From Desulfuromonadaceae bacterium (GTDB taxonomy: Bacteria > Desulfobacterota > Desulfuromonadia > Desulfuromonadales > Geopsychrobacteraceae): 6,705 nt of DNA. The stretch lies in contig JADGED010000080.1 of assembly GCA_016744555.1 (NCBI GenBank), positions 3,447 through 10,151 of the forward strand, written 5' to 3'. Shown in pieces: positions 1 through 6,197 of this stretch. The translations under genes and the position numbers were made by a program. The notes below the pieces were generated by a model, which did not search any database, was not told the DNA's origin, and saw only the letters and a list, made by a program, of their open reading frames with translations. The first letter of the stretch is position 1; each line of letters opens with the position of its first letter.

Positions 1-672
1 CCAGCTGGTTGCAATGTCGTAACTATGCACATTGGTAATGGTGTTTCCCATGCAGCAATTAAAAATGGTATTTCGGTAGATACCTCCATGGGGTTAACCC
101 CTCTTGAAGGTGCGGTAATGGGAACTCGTTGTGGTGATATTGATCCAGCGATTCCGGCCTTTATCATGGAGCGCGAAGACCTTTCACCTAAAGAAATTGA
201 CAATGTCATGAACAAAAAATCTGGCATTTATGGCATTACAGGTGAATTTACTGACCGTCGTGACGTTATTGAAGCGGCCGAAGCTGGCAATGAGCGCTGT
301 AAATTGGCACTGGAAATTGAAGGCTACCGCCTAAAGAAGTATATCGGTTCTTATTTTGCGGCTTTAGGTCGTTTGGATGCCGTCGTCTTTACTGCTGGTG
401 TTGGTGAAATGGCTTGGTTAATCCGAGAAAAGGCGTTAGAGGGTCTTGAGCCTATGGGGATTATCCTCGACAAGGAAAAAAATCGTAAGACTATGACCCG
501 TAAAGTCGAAACCACAATAACAACTCCAGATTCACCGATCAAAGTATTTGTTATTCCGACTAACGAAGAGTTAGTGTTTACTGAGGACGTTGTTGCCATT
601 CTGGAAGACACCTATACCGACCACATGAATTTCGAATATTCTTTTGCTAAAAAAGAGTTCCAAATCCAATAA
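1..672 (+). CDS. ackA: Acetate kinase, C-terminal part (5' end outside window)
   Basis: Acetate kinase converts acetate and ATP to acetyl phosphate and ADP, reversibly, in the cytoplasm; with phosphotransacetylase it links acetate to acetyl-CoA. The frame is open from base 1 (PAGCNVVT precedes the first Met at 25), so the gene begins upstream; 223 residues remain of a family length near 400. Visible family motifs are HIGNG (28-42), DTSMGLTPLEG, MGTRCGDIDPAI, TAGVGE and PTNEEL. Aligned by eye to the Methanosarcina thermophila enzyme, the His and Asn of HIGNG match H208 and N211, the Arg of MGTR (127-129) matches R241, the Arg at 259-261 matches R285, and the Glu in NEE matches E384; all are kept. 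The N-terminal ATPase half, including the FHGTSH segment, is missing only because of the window edge. Oddities: GVGE is followed by MAW instead of the commoner NS/NA, and there is a tail of about 18 residues after the usual C-terminus. Stop TAA at 670-672. Confidence 0.97.
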   Translation, partial: PAGCNVVTMHIGNGVSHAAIKNGISVDTSMGLTPLEGAVMGTRCGDIDPAIPAFIMEREDLSPKEIDNVMNKKSGIYGITGEFTDRRDVIEAAEAGNERCKLALEIEGYRLKKYIGSYFAALGRLDAVVFTAGVGEMAWLIREKALEGLEPMGIILDKEKNRKTMTRKVETTITTPDSPIKVFVIPTNEELVFTEDVVAILEDTYTDHMNFEYSFAKKEFQIQ

Positions 673-686
673 GTCGTTCCCTTCAT

Positions 687-726
687 AAAACTTGCGGAGT
701 AGGCATTAACCTACCTACTCCGCAAG
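687..726. terminator. Inverted repeat between convergent genes, probable shared terminator
   Basis: A perfect 13-bp inverted repeat (691-703 with 714-726, arm CTTGCGGAGTAGG) encloses a 10-base loop. It lies 18 bp after the ackA stop and 10 bp after the radical SAM stop on the other strand. Read on the minus strand, the stem is followed by TTTTATG (complement of 687-690), a short U-tract that fits intrinsic termination of the radical SAM gene. On the plus strand the stem is followed by CACATTAAAC, which has no U-tract, so for ackA it may act more as a 3'-end-protecting hairpin. Bidirectional use is an inference from position. Confidence 0.75.
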
Positions 727-736
727 CACATTAAAC

Positions 737-1624
737 CTAGTAATAACTTTCACCATAATCTGGCACCTGACTAAACCAATCTGAATGGGTTCGCGCTTCG
801 GCTAACGCCGCTTGGGTTTGCCGGATGATACTTTCACGGTCTTTAGGATAACTCCCGGCCAAATTCAACACATTAGAAACATGGTTTGAGCGCAATATAG
901 TTTTCTGAGGATGCAAGTGTTCGACAATTTGTAGCGCCTCCGCAATTATTTCACCATTTGTTAACGGTTCAATTTGGGTAAAATAGTCATCGTTATGGCG
1001 TTGAAACATTGTTAGCAAAGAAAAGTATACAGGTGAAAGCTCATTGATCCATTCTGCCGTAGCAATAGCATGTTCTTTACTTCGCTTTTTCCCAGCCAAA
1101 CCCAAGATTGCAGTGACCGATAATTTCAAACCCGCAGTTTGTGCTTTACGACATAATACTAACATCTGTTCTGGACTAAAGCCTTTTGCAACTAAATCGA
1201 TAGTTTGTGGATCACCGCTTTCTAGTCCAAAATACAAAATACTTAATTTTCTATTTTTCAATTCCTTAAGATCGTCAACGCTTTTGGTAGACAAACTATT
1301 AGGTGAGGCATAAATACCGATACGGGTTAAACGGGGAAACTTAAGACTCAACAAATCTAAAATTTGTATCAATTCTCCCTGCGGGTAAACTAAGGCATCG
1401 CCATCGGCAAGGAATATCCGCTTATAATCGTTACGGTGTGCCTCAGGAATAGAATCAATTTCAGTAGCGATATCAGCAACGCCTCGCACTCGAAACTGCT
1501 TAGTTTTATACATGCCACAAAACTTACACTCATTTTGGCTACAACCAATGGTAATTTGCAAAATCAACGATTGCGCTTCTGAGGGCGGCCGAAACACTGG
1601 CTCTTCATAATTGAAATAATACAT
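737..1624 (-). CDS. Uncharacterised radical SAM protein, CX4CX2C type
   Basis: A 295-residue single-domain radical SAM protein (COG1032/Elp3-like TIM barrel). These enzymes use a 4Fe-4S cluster to cleave S-adenosylmethionine and start radical chemistry; the substrate here is unknown. Cluster cysteines are C28, C33 and C36 in GCSQNECKFCGMY, giving CX4CX2C rather than the textbook CX3CX2C; I recall the same spacing in relatives with CSHN/CSWN and FCGMY, so it looks family-wide and not a defect. Other marks are FLADGDALV (about 71-79), a GGE-like region, GLESGD (133-138), which typically contacts SAM, and a conserved C-terminal RSNHVSN...AGSYPKDR stretch (245-263). No B12-binding domain, SPASM extension or signal peptide is seen. 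ATG at 1622-1624 is supported by AAGGAG at 1630-1635. It is transcribed alone, divergent from the FAH gene and convergent with ackA. Such proteins are sometimes labelled coproporphyrinogen oxidase-like, which I would not rely on. Confidence 0.9.
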   Translation of the reverse strand: MYYFNYEEPVFRPPSEAQSLILQITIGCSQNECKFCGMYKTKQFRVRGVADIATEIDSIPEAHRNDYKRIFLADGDALVYPQGELIQILDLLSLKFPRLTRIGIYASPNSLSTKSVDDLKELKNRKLSILYFGLESGDPQTIDLVAKGFSPEQMLVLCRKAQTAGLKLSVTAILGLAGKKRSKEHAIATAEWINELSPVYFSLLTMFQRHNDDYFTQIEPLTNGEIIAEALQIVEHLHPQKTILRSNHVSNVLNLAGSYPKDRESIIRQTQAALAEARTHSDWFSQVPDYGESYY

Positions 1625-1629
1625 AACAT

Positions 1630-1635
1630 CTCCTT
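1630..1635 (-). promoter_or_regulatory. Ribosome binding site of the radical SAM gene
   Basis: On the minus strand AAGGAG stands 5 bases before the ATG (1622-1624), which fixes the start of the radical SAM protein with MYYFNYEEPV as its first residues. Confidence 0.8.
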
Positions 1636-1715
1636 GCTACAACGTAATTGAGATCACACTAACATATGGGAAAACCACAAACCAGCACCTGTCGCAAAAG
1701 CAACGACAACTACAC

Positions 1716-1745
1716 TTGCATTCCAGCAATAAAAACCGCTATCTT
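1716..1745 (+). promoter_or_regulatory. Weak sigma70-like promoter candidate for the FAH-DUF2520 unit
   Basis: TTGCAT (1716-1721) and TATCTT (1740-1745) are separated by 18 bases and resemble the -35 and -10 hexamers, each matching at four positions. A start near 1752 would leave a leader of about 34 bases before the ATG at 1786 and include the ribosome binding site. Matches this weak occur by chance in AT-rich DNA, so this is only a candidate in the 161-bp divergent gap. Confidence 0.25.
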
Positions 1746-1773
1746 GCAATTGGTAAAAATGCCAACTACCCTG

Positions 1774-1779
1774 AAGGAG
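1774..1779 (+). promoter_or_regulatory. Ribosome binding site that sets the FAH gene start
   Basis: AAGGAG lies 6 bases before the ATG at 1786-1788. It decides between this start and an in-frame ATG at 1666, which has no Shine-Dalgarno sequence and would add 40 residues unlike the family. Confidence 0.85.
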
Positions 1780-1785
1780 AAGACC

Positions 1786-2442
1786 ATGCATCAGGTAAAA
1801 ATAAAAAATAGTAAGCAAGAATTTAACGTTGGGAAAATTGTCTGCCTAGGGCGCAACTACCTTGATCATATTCGCGAACTAAACAACGCAGTTCCCGATC
1901 GAGCGGTTATATTTTGCAAGCCAGCCACTAGCCTCTTAGCGAATGGTGGCGTAATTGAAATTCCACCCTACTCTAATGATTGCCACCACGAACTTGAACT
2001 AGCTCTATTAATTGGCACTACTGGTAAAAACATCGATAAAAATACAGCGCTGTCGCATTTAGCTGGTTATGGTGTAGCTCTTGACTTGACCTTACGTGAT
2101 CTGCAGAACGAACTAAAAAACAAGGGCTTGCCATGGGAAATTGCCAAAGGCTTTGATACTTCGTGCCCATTGTCAGACTTTGTCCCCGCCAACGATATCA
2201 ACGACCCTAACAACATAAATCTACAACTACTTATCAATGGCGAAACGAGACAACAAGGAAACACTAACCAAATGATGCGCTCAGTTGAAGAGATCATCGC
2301 TGAAGTTTCTACATTTTATACCTTAGAAGTTGGTGATATTATTCTCACCGGTACACCTGCTGGAGTAAGCAAAATAGTATCGGGCGATAAACTTGAAGGG
2401 ACAATTGAACAGGTTGGTTCCCTACAGGTTTCGGTAGCATGA
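1786..2442 (+). CDS. FAHD1-like fumarylacetoacetate hydrolase family enzyme (oxaloacetate decarboxylase / acylpyruvase type)
   Basis: A 218-residue cytosolic enzyme of the fumarylacetoacetate hydrolase fold, most like FAHD1/YcgM proteins, which use Mg2+ or Mn2+ to decarboxylate oxaloacetate or hydrolyse acylpyruvates. Length is close to human FAHD1 (about 224). Metal ligands are E69 and E71 (HHELELALLIG) and D100 (ALDLTLRD); the lid dyad is H28 and E31 (NYLDHIRE); K121 (WEIAKGFD) and T190 (LTGTPAGV) complete the site. Aligned by eye these match human H30, E33, E71, E73, D102, K123 and T192 with a constant offset of two, so the protein looks fully active. The start at 1786 is chosen because AAGGAG precedes it and because family similarity begins there. 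Its stop TGA overlaps the ATG of the DUF2520 gene, implying one transcript and translational coupling. The true substrate cannot be read from sequence: hydratase or isomerase relatives in aromatic catabolism share the fold, but no other aromatic-degradation gene is present. Confidence 0.92.
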   Translation: MHQVKIKNSKQEFNVGKIVCLGRNYLDHIRELNNAVPDRAVIFCKPATSLLANGGVIEIPPYSNDCHHELELALLIGTTGKNIDKNTALSHLAGYGVALDLTLRDLQNELKNKGLPWEIAKGFDTSCPLSDFVPANDINDPNNINLQLLINGETRQQGNTNQMMRSVEEIIAEVSTFYTLEVGDIILTGTPAGVSKIVSGDKLEGTIEQVGSLQVSVA

Positions 2443-3323
2443 AGCCCACAATTGCCTTAATTGGAGTAGGCCGGGTTGGTACAGCAATTTGCAAACGCCT
2501 CCACCTAGCTGGCTATTCCATTGAAAAGGTAATCAGTCGCGACCGCGACCGAGCAATTGCAGCCTGTAATTTTATTGGCTGCGCCACGTCAGCAGCAGAC
2601 ATTAAACCTGCGACAGCAGCTACGGCACAAATAATTTTACTGGCGGTACCAGATGATCAAATTGGGCCACTAGCGCAGCAATTACAAACTGATGTTGAAC
2701 TAAGTACACAAACGACCCTAGTTCACTTTAGTGGGCTCCATTCTGCAGCGATCATGCAGCACAATAAAGCAGAAGCCATGCTCCTTTCGCTACACCCATT
2801 ACTACCATTTGCGGACAACCAAATTGCTTTCAAAAAATTAGTTCAATGTCCATGTGCGGTGGAAAGTAATAATCCTTCTGCGCTAGCAACAGGAGAACGA
2901 CTGGTTACTGCGATAGATGCAATTCCATTTACAATTGCGAGTAATAAAAAACCGCTCTACCACGCTGCAGCATGTATAGCTTCAAACTACTTGGTTACCC
3001 TGCTTGATTCAGCCCAACAATTGCTTAACCAGTGCGGAATTGAAGACAAACAGACCACTCCCCTACTACTACCATTAGTCAAAGCATCTTTGGACAACAT
3101 GCAGCAACTTGGAACCGAACAAGGACTTACCGGTCCCATCGTCCGTGGAGATTTGGGTACTGTTGCCAATCACATTGAGGCACTTAGTAAGGATGCACCA
3201 CAATTGTTGCCGATTTACCAGATTCTAGGCGAGATGACAGCGACTCTAAGCCACAATGCCGGCCGTTTAAATACTGCAACAACGACTAAAATTGAGCAGA
3301 TACTAAAAACTAAGTCTCAGTAA
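2439..3323 (+). CDS. Rossmann-like and DUF2520 domain protein, putative NAD(P)-dependent oxidoreductase
   Basis: A 294-residue two-domain protein. The N-terminal Rossmann fold opens with ALIGVGRVGTAI, giving the dinucleotide-binding GxGxxG at residues 9-14, and continues with LLAVPDDQI (about 67-75). The C-terminal helical DUF2520 domain shows HFSGLHS (96-102), SLHPLLPF (117-124), YHAAACIASNYLV (174-186) and LTGPIVRGD (230-238), a hallmark of the family. The architecture resembles F420-dependent NADP oxidoreductases, 6-phosphogluconate-type dehydrogenases and ketopantoate reductase-like enzymes, but no reaction is established for DUF2520. The ATG at 2439 overlaps the upstream TGA (ATGA) with only a weak purine run before it, so translation probably depends on coupling to the FAH gene. 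It has no signal peptide or membrane segment. The shared transcript suggests it acts on a keto or hydroxy acid related to the FAH enzyme's substrate; that is inference. Confidence 0.9.
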   Translation: MKPTIALIGVGRVGTAICKRLHLAGYSIEKVISRDRDRAIAACNFIGCATSAADIKPATAATAQIILLAVPDDQIGPLAQQLQTDVELSTQTTLVHFSGLHSAAIMQHNKAEAMLLSLHPLLPFADNQIAFKKLVQCPCAVESNNPSALATGERLVTAIDAIPFTIASNKKPLYHAAACIASNYLVTLLDSAQQLLNQCGIEDKQTTPLLLPLVKASLDNMQQLGTEQGLTGPIVRGDLGTVANHIEALSKDAPQLLPIYQILGEMTATLSHNAGRLNTATTTKIEQILKTKSQ

Positions 3324-3435
3324 ACGACGTTTGGAAAAATTGCAGCTACACCGTTCACCCTCCCACTGGCCACCAACACCCATAAATATAAGGGAAAATG
3401 AGCAGTCAGTAGCCAACATTTTATCATTGCAAACT

Positions 3436-3461
3436 AAAAAGCCCCGCCAAATTGGCGGGGC
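3436..3461 (-). terminator. Intrinsic terminator of ppdK
   Basis: On the minus strand, 6 bp after the ppdK stop, an 8-bp GC stem (3441-3448 with 3454-3461, GCCCCGCC/GGCGGGGC) with an AATTT loop is followed by TTTTTAGTTT, the standard form of a Rho-independent terminator. The plus strand after the stem (TTAGTCTTACTTTTCG) is moderately T-rich, so it may also stop transcripts from the convergent DUF2520 gene, whose stop lies 117 bp upstream and has no other hairpin of its own that I can see. Confidence 0.92.
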
Positions 3462-3467
3462 TTAGTC

Positions 3468-6128
3468 TTACTTTTCGTTTATCGCTGCATGTGCTGCAGC
3501 AAGTCGGGCAATTGGCACTCGGTACGGAGAACAAGAGACATAATCTAAGCCAATCTCGTGGCAAAACTCAACGCTTGATGGCTCACCACCGTGCTCACCA
3601 CAAATACCTACTTTTAGCTCAGGGCGAGTAGATCGACCACGCTCAAACCCAATCTTTACCAACTCACCAACTCCACGTCTATCAAGGGCAACAAATGGAT
3701 CTTTCTTCAAAACCCCATTATCGATGTAATCAGGCAAGAAATGGCCAGCATCATCACGAGACAAACCATAGGTTGTCTGTGTTAAATCATTGGTACCAAA
3801 TGAGAAGAACTCAGCTTCCCTAGCTACGGCATCAGCAGTCAAAGCAGCACGTGGCAACTCGATCATGGTACCGATCAAGTAATCGACTTCAACCCCATAA
3901 CTTGCACAAACTTCATCGGCAATTTTTATAGCGTTAGCACGTAATATTTTCAATTCGTTAACATGACTAACCAATGGAATCATGATCTCTGGAACGATAC
4001 TAAAGCCCTCATCCTTTACTAGCTCACAAGCAGCTTCCATAATCGCTTGGACTTGCATGTCGTACACCTCTGGGTAAGTAATGCCTAAACGGCAACCACG
4101 GTGTCCCAACATAGGGTTAAACTCGTGTAAGCTATCTACATGGCTCTTAACTTCAGAAAAACGTACACCAACAGCATTAGCGAGCTCGGAAACATCATCA
4201 TCAGTTTGTGGTAAGAACTCATGCAACGGTGGATCAAGGAGACGAATAGTAACCGGTAACCCCTTCATCTCACGGAAAAGGCCAAGGAAATCACCTTTTT
4301 GCATTGGTAATATTTTCGCTAATGCTTGCTTGCGACCTTCTAGATTTTCAGCCAGAATCATTTCCCGCACAGCTTGGATTCTATCACCTTCGAAGAACAT
4401 ATGCTCTGTCCGACAAAGACCAATCCCTTCTGCGCCAAAATCACGAGCGACCTTGGAATCATGCGGAGTATCGGCGTTAGTACGAACCTTAAGGCGACGG
4501 AATTTATCAGCCCAAGCCATAAAATGGGCAAACATGCCAGTAACTTCAGGCTCAACCTTTGGAACAATTCCGATCATAACCTCACCAGCTGAGCCATCAA
4601 GGGTAATGAAATCACCACGCTTGACCAGTTGGCCAGATTTAGTCACAAACTGCTGTTTTTCATAATCAATTTTGATAGCGCTACAACCAGAAACACAACA
4701 CTTACCCATTCCACGAGCAACTACGGCAGCATGAGAGGTCATCCCTCCACGAGCAGTCAATATTCCCTCAGCAGCATTCATCCCGTGAATATCTTCGGGA
4801 CTTGTTTCAATCCGCACCAAGATAACCTGCTTTTTAAGGCGAGTTTGCTCTTCAGCCTCATCAGCATTAAAGACAACTTGACCACTAGCAGCCCCAGGAG
4901 ATGCTGGTAAGCCTTTAGCTATTACATTTTTTTCGGCTTTTGGGTCAAGAGATGGGTGCAAGAGTTGATCGAGTTGATCTGGGTCGACCCTTAGTACCGC
5001 CTCTTTTTCGCTAATTAGACCTTCTTCAACCATATCAACGGCAATGCGGATAGCGGCTTGAGCAGTCCGCTTTCCGGTCCGAGTTTGCAACATATAGAGA
5101 CGACCTTTTTCGATCGTAAACTCAATATCTTGCATATCTTTATAGTGTTTTTCCAAAGTGGTACGAATATCTGCTAGTTGAGCATAACTGTCAGGCATAA
5201 CATCTTCCATTGCTGGAAGGTCTCCCTCTTTATGCTTAGCGCGATTAATTGGTTGCGGAGTACGGATTCCGGCGACAACATCTTCCCCTTGCGCATTTAC
5301 TAAATACTCACCATAAAAATAGTTTTCGCCGGTAGATGGGTCACGGGAGAACGCTACACCGGTAGCACAATCATCACCCATATTACCAAAAACCATACCT
5401 TGAATATTTACTGCAGTACCCCAGTCGGCTGGAATTTCATGTAGCTTGCGGTAGGTTACCGCCCGTGGAGTCATCCAAGAACCAAAAACCGCACCGATAG
5501 CTTCCCAAAGCTGTTGCATTGGATCTTCTGGAAAAGCTTCACCTAAATGCTCTTGATAACAAACTTTAAACTCACCAACCAACTGCAACAAATCAATAGC
5601 AGAAAGATCGGTGTCAAGTTCCACCTTGCGATCATCTTTCTTTTGCGCCAATATTTCGGAAAAGATCTCGCCATCCATTCCCTTAACAACATTGGCATAC
5701 ATCTGGATAAAACGGCGATAGGAGTCATAAGCAAAACGGGCATCATTACTTTGGCTGATGACCCCTTTAATGGTCTCATCGTTAAGGCCCAAATTCAAAA
5801 CAGTATCCATCATTCCCGGCATAGATGCTCGCGCACCGGAACGAACCGAAACTAACAATGGGTTTTCGCTACTACCGAAGCCCTTGTCCATTTGTTTTTC
5901 GAGCTTTTTGAGGGCCTTATCAACCTCCTCAGTTAACCCTTTTGGATAGGCTTGCTCGTTATCGTAAAATGCTTTACACACTTCAGTTGTCAAAGTAAAA
6001 CCGGGAGGGACAGGTAAGCCAATCGCAGTCATCTCTGCGAGGTTGGCCCCTTTACCGCCCAACAATTCCTTCTTGGTGCCATCACCATCGGCCTTGCCAT
6101 TTCCAAACGTGTAAACAAATTTAGCCAT
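3468..6128 (-). CDS. ppdK: Pyruvate, phosphate dikinase, full length
   Basis: PPDK reversibly converts pyruvate, ATP and phosphate to PEP, AMP and pyrophosphate in the cytoplasm; in anaerobes it serves gluconeogenesis from acetate or pyruvate, or PPi-linked glycolysis. At 886 residues it is full length. The N-terminal nucleotide-binding domain begins with LLGGKGANLAEM (22-33) and includes SVRSGARASMPGMMDTVLNL (94-113). The central swivelling domain has GGMTSHAAVVARG (461-473) with phospho-carrier H466 and, two residues before it, T464, the site that bifunctional PPDK regulatory proteins phosphorylate in plants and bacteria. The C-terminal PEP/pyruvate barrel has LCRTEHMFF (R573), IRLLDPPLHEFLP (R629), GTMIELPRA (E757), FGTNDLTQ (N780, D781) and GICGEHGG with C843, matching Clostridium symbiosum R561, R617, E745, N768 and C831 at a constant offset of 12. 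No key residue is missing. GGAGGAA at 6138-6144 supports the ATG at 6126-6128. It lies 69 bp downstream of glyS on the same strand with no terminator between, so co-transcription is likely. The regulatory protein gene is not in the window. Confidence 0.98.
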   Translation of the reverse strand: MAKFVYTFGNGKADGDGTKKELLGGKGANLAEMTAIGLPVPPGFTLTTEVCKAFYDNEQAYPKGLTEEVDKALKKLEKQMDKGFGSSENPLLVSVRSGARASMPGMMDTVLNLGLNDETIKGVISQSNDARFAYDSYRRFIQMYANVVKGMDGEIFSEILAQKKDDRKVELDTDLSAIDLLQLVGEFKVCYQEHLGEAFPEDPMQQLWEAIGAVFGSWMTPRAVTYRKLHEIPADWGTAVNIQGMVFGNMGDDCATGVAFSRDPSTGENYFYGEYLVNAQGEDVVAGIRTPQPINRAKHKEGDLPAMEDVMPDSYAQLADIRTTLEKHYKDMQDIEFTIEKGRLYMLQTRTGKRTAQAAIRIAVDMVEEGLISEKEAVLRVDPDQLDQLLHPSLDPKAEKNVIAKGLPASPGAASGQVVFNADEAEEQTRLKKQVILVRIETSPEDIHGMNAAEGILTARGGMTSHAAVVARGMGKCCVSGCSAIKIDYEKQQFVTKSGQLVKRGDFITLDGSAGEVMIGIVPKVEPEVTGMFAHFMAWADKFRRLKVRTNADTPHDSKVARDFGAEGIGLCRTEHMFFEGDRIQAVREMILAENLEGRKQALAKILPMQKGDFLGLFREMKGLPVTIRLLDPPLHEFLPQTDDDVSELANAVGVRFSEVKSHVDSLHEFNPMLGHRGCRLGITYPEVYDMQVQAIMEAACELVKDEGFSIVPEIMIPLVSHVNELKILRANAIKIADEVCASYGVEVDYLIGTMIELPRAALTADAVAREAEFFSFGTNDLTQTTYGLSRDDAGHFLPDYIDNGVLKKDPFVALDRRGVGELVKIGFERGRSTRPELKVGICGEHGGEPSSVEFCHEIGLDYVSCSPYRVPIARLAAAHAAINEK

Positions 6129-6137
6129 TTTCTACTG

Positions 6138-6144
6138 TTCCTCC
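6138..6144 (-). promoter_or_regulatory. Ribosome binding site of ppdK
   Basis: GGAGGAA on the minus strand stands 9 bases before the ppdK ATG (6126-6128), a strong Shine-Dalgarno match that supports high translation independent of glyS. Confidence 0.8.
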
Positions 6145-6150
6145 GTGAAA

Positions 6151-6169
6151 ACAATCAGGTTACAATCAG
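6151..6169. repeat. Short 11-bp-period direct repeat in the glyS-ppdK gap
   Basis: ACAATCAG occurs at 6151-6158 and again at 6162-6169, one helical turn apart, just upstream of the ppdK ribosome binding site. It could be a paired protein-binding site or chance; nothing else in the sequence decides this. Confidence 0.3.
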
Positions 6170-6197
6170 TAATCTTGCTAAAACACACTACAATAAA

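Noticed and set aside
1044..1313. An 89-codon plus-strand open frame opposite the radical SAM gene
   Set aside because: It is antisense to conserved radical SAM coding sequence and has no recognisable domain; it is a shadow.
737..1624. Naming the radical SAM protein as coproporphyrinogen III dehydrogenase (HemN/HemW)
   Set aside because: The CX4CX2C spacing, the short length and the absence of the HemN C-terminal domain do not fit.
1666..1785. N-terminal extension of the FAH protein from the ATG at 1666
   Set aside because: No Shine-Dalgarno precedes it, the 40 extra residues do not resemble the family, and AAGGAG sits exactly before the internal ATG at 1786.
3324..3435. Possible small gene or RNA in the gap after the DUF2520 gene
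   Set aside because: Only tiny frames (for example a four-codon one starting at the ATG in GAAAATGAGC) and no convincing hairpin or RNA motif are seen.
4081..4665. A 194-codon plus-strand open frame inside ppdK
   Set aside because: It lies wholly antisense to a region of ppdK with strong family conservation, has no ribosome binding site, and its Ser/Arg/Pro-rich product looks like a frame shadow.
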